From Alphaproteobacteria bacterium (GTDB lineage: Bacteria > Pseudomonadota > Alphaproteobacteria > DAOWDM01), in NCBI GenBank assembly GCA_030639035.1, contig DAOWDM010000176.1, positions 1-8,529 on the forward strand: a DNA stretch of 8,529 nt, read 5' to 3'. Of this stretch, positions 1 to 5,982 are shown in pieces. The notes beneath the pieces were generated by a model. The model ran no database searches and was not told the DNA's origin. It was given only the letters and a program-made list of their open reading frames with translations. A program made the position numbers and the translations under genes. How positions within the stretch are numbered: the first letter of the stretch is position 1; every line of letters starts with the position of its first letter.

Positions 1-1
1 G

Positions 2-3000
2 ATGATTTTTGCAGAGAAAAAGCGAGGGCTTGATGAGTCTTTTCCTGACCAGCTTACCTTGAAACGCAACTGGATACTGCATTTTGACGGAAGCGGATAT
101 ACTGTTCAGGACGAAATAAGCGGAACTATCAACAAAAGCTGGCGAATGGAAGTAAAAGCTGGCAACGAACTTGGCAGAGTTTCAATAGACGGCAATGACC
201 AGCTTATTACTCGTGGAGAAAGCGGTCTTGAAGGTGTTGAAGTTCGCCCAGGTTATTTAAGACTCAACGCAGACAGCCGTGTGATGGGAGATATTACAAA
301 GCTTGATGCAGTCGGCTGGAATCATGACTTTGAAAAAGTAAGCGGAAAACTACGCCTGCCTCCAGGCTGGACTATGTTTATGGCTTCAGGAGTTGATAAA
401 GCTTCCCCTACATGGATTAGGCAATGGTCGCTTCTTGATGTGTTTATTGTGCTTATCACTTCGGTTGCAATGTTTAAATTGCTTGGTGGAGCATATGGCG
501 TTGTTTCTTTGGCTACACTTGTTTTAACTCATACAGAATTTGGTGCTTTAGCCTATATGGCACTTATAATACTCGGGGCAAATGCTTTAATAAAAGTCCT
601 GCCTGAGGGGTGGTTTTTGAAACTGACAACATTCATAAAACGGGCAACAATTGCCATTTTAATTATAACTGTTTTCCAATTTACAGTACCGCATATTAGA
701 AAAGCCATGTATCCACAGCTAGGTGATTTTTCTTATAGTGAAAGCGGTTATGGCTATGGTCGAGGAAGACATGTTGACAGCATTGCCAGCGGAGTAATAG
801 AAAAGTCAGTTTTGTATGAAGCAGAGCAGACCATGGCAGACGAAAAATGGGAAGGCAAGAGAATGAAAATGCGTAGCATAGCTCCATCTCTAAGCTATCA
901 AAGTGCAAGAAAGAACAAGTATTTGCTGCAAAATCTCATGCCTAATGCAAATGTTCAAACTGGTTATGGTATTACAAAATGGAGCGGACGCTCGATTTAT
1001 CTTAACTGGAGCGGACAAGTTGACAGCAGTCAAAAACTTTCTCTTGTGCTGATTTCTGCAAGAACAAACTTGTTTCTTGCCTTTATAAGAATTGCAATGA
1101 TAGCTTTATTTCTTGGCTGTCTTCTTATTGAGCCTGATAAAATCAGAACTATAAAAAGCAAGCTTGGTATAAGAGCTCCTAAGACTGGAAAAACAGTGGT
1201 TCTTGCTCTTTTAGCATCACTGCTTTGTTCAACGGCTGCTTTTGCTAGTGAGAAAAATGATTTTCCTCCACAGTATGTTTTAGATGACCTTAAAGCTAAG
1301 CTTGTAGCAAAGCCTGACAATCCGCCAAAATGTATGCCAGAATGTGCAACGGTTGCAAAAGCGTCTCTTGTTGTCAAAGGCGAGCGACTTACAATACGCC
1401 AGAGGATTCATATTCAAGGTGGAGAAATCTCGGTTCCTTTGGCTGGTATTGTTCAAAAATGGCGACCTGATGCTGTTTTGCTGAACGGAAAGCCTTTAAA
1501 TGCTGCAAGATATGTCGGTAGCAGTATGCATGCTGTTTTGCCTGAGGGAACAAACTTCATTGTAATAAGCGGTAGCTTGCCTGCATCGGATTCTGTACAG
1601 TTAAACTTTCCTCTTCAGGTGAAACATCTTAAAGTCAAAGCTGATGGGTGGAAAATAAACGGAGTTCGTGAAAACGGCATTAGTGATGCGAATATTCAAC
1701 TCACAAGAATAAAGAAAAAAATCCGTAAGAAAAAAGAAGAAAAGCTGACACCAGCAACATTGCCTCCTTTTATGACTGTAGAACGCATTATTGACCTTGG
1801 TATAAACTGGAGCGTTGAAACTATTGTTAGGCGTTCAACTCCGTCCAGTACAGGGGCAGTTATAGAAGTTCCTTTGCTTGATGGGGAATCTGTAACTTCT
1901 GCAAATGTCGAGGTGAAAGACGGAAAAGCACAAATAAATCTTGGTTCAAGAGTCTCATCAGTTCGCTGGACATCTGTCTTAAAAGAACGCAATGAGCTGG
2001 TTTTAGAGGCTTTGAGTGATGTTCCTTGGGTAGAAACATGGAAGCTGAACGCTGGAAACATCTGGCATGTTGAAATGGAGGGGATTCCAAGAATTCAGGA
2101 TTCATCTAAAACTCCTGTATGGAGACCTTGGGCTGGTGAAAAAGTTACTATCCACATCACAAGACCTTTGGGAATAGACGGTGCTGTTAAAACTATCGAC
2201 AAGGCAAAGCTGGAAATGACTCCAAGCTTGCGTTCAGTAAATACTGTGCTTGAATTTACTTTAAGAAGCAGTCGTGGGACTCAGCATGATGTTATTTTGC
2301 CAGAGAATACAAAAAATCAGGTTGTTTACATCAATAACAAAAAACAGCCTTTAAGAATGAAAGAAAGAGCAGTTACTTTCCCAGTTGTCCCAGGGAGTCA
2401 AACAGTAAAAATACAGTGGACAGAGATGAGAGGAATCGAACGTTCTTTCAAAGGAGTAAAGGTAAATCTAGGACTTCCTTCTGTAAATATCATAACAAAA
2501 ATCAAAATGCCTAATGACCGCTGGATATTGTTTGCTGGCGGTTCTCAGATAGGTCCAGTATTCTTGTTCTGGAGTCTTATTCCAATAATTATTCTTTTAG
2601 CTTTTGGAATGAGTATGATTAAAACCATACCGCTAAAACATTACCATTGGTTTTTGCTTTTCTTAGGATTGCTGCAAGTGCATATGTCTGCGATTATTGC
2701 TGTTATGGCGTGGTTTGTTGTCCTCGACCTTAGAAAGAAAAAAGCAGATATTAAGGGCAGTTATAAATTCAACCTTAGACAGCTTTTCATTCTTGGACTG
2801 ACTTTTATGGCTGTAATTTCGTTTATGGGAGGCATTGGAAGCGGTCTTTTAGGCTCTCCTGATATGAGAATTCAAGGCTTTATGTCTTATGGTCATACTT
2901 TAAGCTGGTATCAGGATATTTCCTCTGAAATACTGCCGACACCATGGGTGTTTTCATTGCCTGTTATGGCTTACCGCATGTTAATGCTGGTTTGGGCATT

Positions 3001-3124
3001 GTGGCTTGCGTTTGCAATGATAGGCTGGATAAAATGGGCTTGGAAATGTTATAGCGAGGGCGGACACTGGCGTAAAATTGAGAAAAAAGTCTCAAAGAAA
3101 GCTGATGAAAAAGAAACTGAATAG
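2..3124 (+). CDS. Large polytopic envelope protein of an uncharacterised proteobacterial family (5' truncated by window edge)
   Basis: Function unknown. The frame is open to the left edge, and the ATG at 2 is probably an internal Met. From memory, members of this family carry a signal peptide and several hundred periplasmic residues before the segment seen here, and the motifs match closely: FDGSGYTVQDEISG, then DGNDQLITR, GVEVRPG, RLPPGW and GVD. Visible parts, numbered from the ATG at 2: a beta-rich domain (about 1-140); hydrophobic segments near 144-166, 170-196 and 212-230; a polar domain (about 231-353) containing VQTGYGITKW; a membrane segment at 355-377; a signal-peptide-like segment at 397-416 ending AFAS; a large beta-rich domain (about 417-850) with a C444-x3-C448 pair and the IWHVEMEGIP and WRPWAGE motifs; four C-terminal membrane segments near 853-873, 881-908, 926-950 and 993-1014; and a Lys-rich cytoplasmic tail. 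It probably sits in the inner membrane with large periplasmic domains. The next gene follows after 48 bp with no obvious terminator. Coding status is very sure; function is not known. Confidence 0.9.
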   Translation: MIFAEKKRGLDESFPDQLTLKRNWILHFDGSGYTVQDEISGTINKSWRMEVKAGNELGRVSIDGNDQLITRGESGLEGVEVRPGYLRLNADSRVMGDITKLDAVGWNHDFEKVSGKLRLPPGWTMFMASGVDKASPTWIRQWSLLDVFIVLITSVAMFKLLGGAYGVVSLATLVLTHTEFGALAYMALIILGANALIKVLPEGWFLKLTTFIKRATIAILIITVFQFTVPHIRKAMYPQLGDFSYSESGYGYGRGRHVDSIASGVIEKSVLYEAEQTMADEKWEGKRMKMRSIAPSLSYQSARKNKYLLQNLMPNANVQTGYGITKWSGRSIYLNWSGQVDSSQKLSLVLISARTNLFLAFIRIAMIALFLGCLLIEPDKIRTIKSKLGIRAPKTGKTVVLALLASLLCSTAAFASEKNDFPPQYVLDDLKAKLVAKPDNPPKCMPECATVAKASLVVKGERLTIRQRIHIQGGEISVPLAGIVQKWRPDAVLLNGKPLNAARYVGSSMHAVLPEGTNFIVISGSLPASDSVQLNFPLQVKHLKVKADGWKINGVRENGISDANIQLTRIKKKIRKKKEEKLTPATLPPFMTVERIIDLGINWSVETIVRRSTPSSTGAVIEVPLLDGESVTSANVEVKDGKAQINLGSRVSSVRWTSVLKERNELVLEALSDVPWVETWKLNAGNIWHVEMEGIPRIQDSSKTPVWRPWAGEKVTIHITRPLGIDGAVKTIDKAKLEMTPSLRSVNTVLEFTLRSSRGTQHDVILPENTKNQVVYINNKKQPLRMKERAVTFPVVPGSQTVKIQWTEMRGIERSFKGVKVNLGLPSVNIITKIKMPNDRWILFAGGSQIGPVFLFWSLIPIIILLAFGMSMIKTIPLKHYHWFLLFLGLLQVHMSAIIAVMAWFVVLDLRKKKADIKGSYKFNLRQLFILGLTFMAVISFMGGIGSGLLGSPDMRIQGFMSYGHTLSWYQDISSEILPTPWVFSLPVMAYRMLMLVWALWLAFAMIGWIKWAWKCYSEGGHWRKIEKKVSKKADEKETE

Positions 3125-3137
3125 TTTTGTTTTTTCG

Positions 3138-3166
3138 TTGATTTTGTCCAAGACTTGTTGTAGCAT
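3138..3166 (+). promoter_or_regulatory. Weak sigma70-like promoter candidate before the phosphodiesterase gene
   Basis: TTGATT (3138-3143) and TAGCAT (3161-3166) are separated by exactly 17 bp, each matching 4 of 6 consensus positions. Transcription would then begin near 3172-3174, at the ATG itself, giving a leaderless or nearly leaderless mRNA. That agrees with the absence of any Shine-Dalgarno sequence before this ATG. In AT-rich DNA such matches arise by chance, and read-through from the upstream gene is an equally simple explanation. Confidence 0.25.
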
Positions 3167-3172
3167 TAAAAA

Positions 3173-3970
3173 ATGAATAATGAAAACAAAGAAACGGCTC
3201 AAATAAAGCTTCCCAAAATAATGGGGCATCAAGGCTGTCAAGATGATAACATCAAAGGCAACGCTAAAGCTGCTTTCGTCGAGGCAAAAAGGCAGGGAGC
3301 TGAATGGATTGAAATTGATGTTCAATCAACCAAAGACAATAAACTTGTTCTTTCTCATAGCTACATTCTTTCTGGAATATCAAAATACGGCAAAGGATTG
3401 GTTTGCAGAACAAATTTGAAAGATATACAAGAATCAACCGCAAAAAACGGTGAAAAAATACTAACCCTTGATGAAGGGCTTGCGTATATCAAAGAACTAG
3501 GTCTTAAAGTAAATATTGAAATAAAGACAGTTCCACTCGTTTCTTCATTTAAGACTGTCGATGAAACAATCAAAGCCTTAAAAAGACAAGGTTTTGATGA
3601 CGGAAAAAGTGCGTACATTTCAAGCTTTTCAAAAAAAGCTATTTATGCGACAAAGTTTTTAAAACCGAATATTCCTCGATGTCTTTTAGATGTTGCTAAT
3701 ACACCTAGATTTTTAAAAGACGCAAAAAAACTAGACTGTTTTGCCGTCGGTTTTGATAAAAGATTTGCTACTAAAAAACTTATAAAAAAAGCTAAAAATG
3801 CAGGTTTTCAAACAGTAGTATTTACATCAAATCAATTAGAAAAAGCTGAGGAATTATTTAACAAAGGTGTCGATGTAATTATAACAGACAGACCTCAAGC
3901 TTTATCAAATGAAACAATAAGTAAAAATTTAGCTAAAACTATTACGCAATTGAAAGACAAGTTGCGTTAA
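3173..3970 (+). CDS. Glycerophosphodiester phosphodiesterase-like protein with altered signature motifs
   Basis: The GDPD family hydrolyses glycerophosphodiesters to glycerol-3-phosphate and an alcohol in a metal-dependent TIM barrel. There is no signal peptide or membrane segment, so it should be cytoplasmic (UgpQ-like, 265 aa, normal length). Kept residues: H19 of the HRG motif, the metal pair E47-x-D49 in IEIDV, H62 exactly 15 residues after E47, E116 and K118 in NIEIK, and the C-terminal ITDRP at 237-241. Changed residues: the Arg after H19 is Gln (GHQG), the Glu of the usual ENT motif aligns with Gly29 (GNAKAAF), and the Asp after H62 is Ser. The fold is secure; activity or substrate may be altered. 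The start is ATG 3173. No Shine-Dalgarno sequence precedes it, and the next in-frame ATG (3221) is only two residues before the catalytic His, so it is an unlikely start. The gene is more AT-rich than its left neighbour. It may be co-transcribed with the upstream gene or have its own promoter. Confidence 0.88.
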   Translation: MNNENKETAQIKLPKIMGHQGCQDDNIKGNAKAAFVEAKRQGAEWIEIDVQSTKDNKLVLSHSYILSGISKYGKGLVCRTNLKDIQESTAKNGEKILTLDEGLAYIKELGLKVNIEIKTVPLVSSFKTVDETIKALKRQGFDDGKSAYISSFSKKAIYATKFLKPNIPRCLLDVANTPRFLKDAKKLDCFAVGFDKRFATKKLIKKAKNAGFQTVVFTSNQLEKAEELFNKGVDVIITDRPQALSNETISKNLAKTITQLKDKLR

Positions 3971-3975
3971 GTTTT
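3944..3975 (+). terminator. Possible weak terminator hairpin over the phosphodiesterase stop codon
   Basis: ACGCAATT (3944-3951) pairs with AGTTGCGT (3960-3967) around an 8-nt loop, giving eight pairs with one G-U. Only TAAGTTTT follows, so the U-tract is poor. The hairpin covers the last codons and ends just before the last two bases of the stop. It could attenuate read-through into the kinase gene, but the weak tail makes efficient termination doubtful. Confidence 0.3.
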
Positions 3976-4049
3976 GATTACAGGCACAGACAAGTGTTGC
4001 TTTTTGAAACTTCTATTAAAAAGTGTGTGCTTTAGATTGCAAATTAATG

Positions 4050-4077
4050 TATTATGACATAATAGTTACAATATAAT
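4050..4077 (+). promoter_or_regulatory. 15-bp palindrome next to a consensus -10 box upstream of the kinase gene (promoter/operator candidate)
   Basis: TATTATG (4050-4056) and CATAATA (4058-4064) form a perfect 7-1-7 inverted repeat. Eight bases further on is a perfect TATAAT (4072-4077), 5 bp before the TTG at 4083. No good -35 hexamer lies 16-18 bp upstream of this TATAAT; the palindrome occupies that position. A dyad there is where a dimeric regulator, either repressor or activator, could bind. An alternative -35/-10 pair, TTGCAA (4037-4042) with TAATAG (4060-4065) at 17 bp spacing, would put the palindrome inside the promoter. No regulator is identified, and AT-rich palindromes can be accidental. 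Confidence 0.35.
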
Positions 4078-4082
4078 TTTTA

Positions 4083-5834
4083 TTGAAAAAAGCACTTGTG
4101 AGCAATACAGAAAAAAACATTAAAAGAAATAAAGTTCCTGAATCAGGGAAAGAAATTTCCTGTGCAAAAACACAGGAGCGTATGGACGATTTCTCCCATT
4201 TGATTTCTGATGGAGTATGGGAAACAGACTGTTTCTTAAAGCTTACATATGTTTCAAACAAAATGCTGGAAATGCTCGGATTCCATTTAGAAGAAATGAT
4301 AGGGCAATGCTTAACTGATTTCGGTTCTTTTGTTTTCTGGAATGATTCTGACATAACAAAATGGCATTCTCCACATAACAACAAGCAGTTTAAGTTTATA
4401 AATAAAAAAGGCAAGGAAAGAACTTTTCTTATCAACAGCCTTCCTGTTTATAATCAAAAAACGAATGTTTTTGAAGGCGTTCGTGGTTCTATCCGTACTC
4501 TTTCTGCAAAACCATCGAAAGACATGCAGAAGGCTGAAACAGAATTTAAAGAAACTGAAAAAAGATTAAATTACAGGATAGATATTATTAACGCTTTGCA
4601 TTTTTCAGAAGGATTATTTCTGAAAAAACGAGATTGGCTACAAGCAATAAAGCCTGTTATTGAACGCATAGGCGTTACTTTAAATATCAGCCGTATTCAT
4701 GTTTATAAAAACAGTTCCGACAATATAGATGAGAAGCAACATGCTTATGAATGCTGCTCATGGCTTGCTCCAAACATACAGCCTCATTGTCATGGAAAAA
4801 AGATATTTACTTATGAAGAGCTTGGCTTTGAACTGTGGGAAAAACATTTTATAAATGGGGAAATTTTAGCAGGAAATGTCTCTGATTTTCCTTTGCTAGG
4901 AAAAGAAACCCTTAAACAACGTAACATCAAATCACTAATTGTAGTCCCTGTTTTTGCTAGAAAACATTGGTGGGGAGTTATCAGTTTTGATGTTAGTGAA
5001 AACAGAAAATGGAACAATATTGAAAAAAACTCCATATTATCTGTAGCAGATATATTTGGAGTAAGCATTGCTCGTGCAAATAGCGAGAAAGAACTTGCTG
5101 TTGCTCGTGATGAAGCTGAACAAGCAAATAAATCAAAATCAACATTTTTAGCAGCAATGAGTCATGAATTACGCACTCCTTTGAATGCTGTAATTGGCTT
5201 TTCCGAACTTATGATGAATGAGATATTCGGACCTCTTGGTGCTCATCAATATAAAGAATATGTCGAAGATATTCGGAATAGCGGAACTTATCTTTTATCA
5301 ATGATTAATGATGTTCTCGATTTATCAAAAGTCGAAGCAGGTAGAATGGAACTTCAAGAAGAAACTTTTCATTTAGAAGAAGTAATTGAATCTTCCGTAT
5401 CTATTTTCAAAAAGGCTATAAAAGCTCATGATTTAAAGATTGATATAAAACTCCAAAAAAATCTTCCAATGCTTTATGGAGACAGACGAAAGGTAAAGCA
5501 AATACTGTTAAATCTTTTGTCAAATGCTATAAAGTTTACAAAAAAAGGCGGCATAACTATATGCTGCAATACTACAAAAAATGGAATGCTACAGCTTTTA
5601 GTATCTGATACTGGCATAGGGATTGCTGCTGATGAAAGAAACAAAGTCTTTGAACCTTTCCGTCAAGTAGAAAATGTTATGACGAGAGAACATAGAGGAA
5701 CAGGGCTAGGGATTCCACTTACCAAAAAATTTGTACAGCTTCATGGTGGCTTGTTTAAACTTGACAGTGAGCAAGGAAAAGGCACGACAATAACAATCAG
5801 TTTCCCTGAAAACCGTGTTGTTTCTTCCAAATAG
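4083..5834 (+). CDS. Soluble PAS-GAF sensor histidine kinase (orphan)
   Basis: ATP-dependent autokinase that should phosphorylate its own His and pass the phosphate to an unseen response regulator. Domains in order (from TTG 4083): PAS with PAC tail (about 34-140); short coiled linker (about 143-165); GAF (about 183-330); helical linker; HisKA with phospho-acceptor H361 in SHELRTPLNA; and HATPase_c with N-box N477/N481 (NLLSNAIKF), D509-T-G-I-G (G1), VFEPFRQ (F) and G539-T-G-L-G (G2). All catalytic boxes are intact. There is no membrane segment and no receiver domain, so the signal is likely cytoplasmic; Cys224-Cys225 and Cys236 in the GAF domain are conceivable ligand or redox sites (speculation). 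The start is uncertain: TTG 4083 and GTG 4098 have no Shine-Dalgarno sequence, while ATG 4182 (residue 34) is preceded by AGGAG at 3-nt spacing and would still include the whole PAS domain. No response regulator lies in the window. The gene ends with a terminator beyond a 3' hairpin region. Confidence 0.93.
   Translation: MKKALVSNTEKNIKRNKVPESGKEISCAKTQERMDDFSHLISDGVWETDCFLKLTYVSNKMLEMLGFHLEEMIGQCLTDFGSFVFWNDSDITKWHSPHNNKQFKFINKKGKERTFLINSLPVYNQKTNVFEGVRGSIRTLSAKPSKDMQKAETEFKETEKRLNYRIDIINALHFSEGLFLKKRDWLQAIKPVIERIGVTLNISRIHVYKNSSDNIDEKQHAYECCSWLAPNIQPHCHGKKIFTYEELGFELWEKHFINGEILAGNVSDFPLLGKETLKQRNIKSLIVVPVFARKHWWGVISFDVSENRKWNNIEKNSILSVADIFGVSIARANSEKELAVARDEAEQANKSKSTFLAAMSHELRTPLNAVIGFSELMMNEIFGPLGAHQYKEYVEDIRNSGTYLLSMINDVLDLSKVEAGRMELQEETFHLEEVIESSVSIFKKAIKAHDLKIDIKLQKNLPMLYGDRRKVKQILLNLLSNAIKFTKKGGITICCNTTKNGMLQLLVSDTGIGIAADERNKVFEPFRQVENVMTREHRGTGLGIPLTKKFVQLHGGLFKLDSEQGKGTTITISFPENRVVSSK
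4158..4177 (+). other. Perfect 7-bp hairpin covering the Shine-Dalgarno sequence of the alternative kinase start
   Basis: TCCTGTG (4158-4164) and CACAGGA (4171-4177) are exact inverted repeats around a CAAAAA loop. The 3' arm contains most of AGGAG (4174-4178), which precedes the in-frame ATG at 4182. If translation begins at 4182, this stem would hide the ribosome-binding site. If it begins at 4083 or 4098, the repeat is simply coding sequence for residues 26-32. The pairing is certain; a role is not. Confidence 0.35.
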
Positions 5835-5837
5835 AGC

Positions 5838-5859
5838 TGAATCATTTAACTATGATTCA
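5838..5859. other. 8-bp perfect hairpin just after the kinase stop codon
   Basis: TGAATCAT (5838-5845) pairs exactly with ATGATTCA (5852-5859) around TTAACT, three bases after the TAG at 5832-5834. The stem is AT-rich and no T-run follows on either strand, so it is a poor intrinsic terminator. It may protect the mRNA 3' end or be chance. Confidence 0.35.
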
Positions 5860-5912
5860 AAGATTGCTTTAACTGCACCACCCCAATTCAGAATCTTTGT
5901 AAGAAAGGCTGG

Positions 5913-5938
5913 ATACCTGAAATTAAAATTTCGAGTAT
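5913..5938. repeat. Imperfect 12-bp palindrome in the convergent intergenic region, possible degenerate dispersed repeat
   Basis: ATACCTGAAATT (5913-5924) and AATTTCGAGTAT (5927-5938) pair around a 2-nt centre with one mismatch and one G-U. The flanks, CTGG before and GACG followed by GAATGACA after, resemble the edges of small palindromic intergenic elements found between proteobacterial genes. Only one copy is present in the window, so the repeat call is inference. It is also the nearest strong hairpin downstream of ligA on the - strand apart from the kinase terminator, with only a mixed C/T tail there. Confidence 0.3.
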
Positions 5939-5950
5939 GACGAGTAGAGT

Positions 5951-5982
5951 GAATGACAACGCAAGTTGTTATTTTATTTTTT
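5951..5982 (+). terminator. Intrinsic terminator of the kinase gene, overlapping the 3' end of ligA
   Basis: GAATGACAAC (5951-5960) pairs with GTTGTTATTT (5965-5974) around a GCAA loop; the core ACAAC/GTTGT is perfect and the outer pairs are A-U with two G-U. It is followed by TATTTTTT (5975-5982). This is a good rho-independent terminator for + strand transcription. Its 3' arm and U-run are the stop and last codons of ligA read backwards. On the - strand the hairpin is not followed by a T-run, so it should act one way only. Confidence 0.7.

Noticed and set aside
1030..1377. 115-residue open frame on the - strand
   Set aside because: It lies wholly inside the membrane protein gene, shows no recognisable domain, and the + strand protein here matches a conserved family.
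1696..2105. Two overlapping - strand open frames
   Set aside because: Both are shadows of the conserved periplasmic domain of the membrane protein; no motifs or ribosome sites were seen.
3107..3136. Terminator for the large membrane protein gene (T-rich stretch after the stop)
   Set aside because: GAAAAAGAAAC can pair with the T-rich run only as a mismatched, nearly all A-U stem, and the T-run would itself be the stem arm, leaving no free U-tract.
4052..4435. 127-residue - strand frame with a hydrophobic stretch opposite the kinase start
   Set aside because: It overlaps the PAS domain and the promoter region. The hydrophobicity comes from reading AT-rich DNA backwards, and no family was recognised.
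5838..5859. Intrinsic terminator immediately after the kinase stop
   Set aside because: The stem is perfect but AT-rich and no T-run follows; the hairpin at 5951-5974 is a far better terminator.
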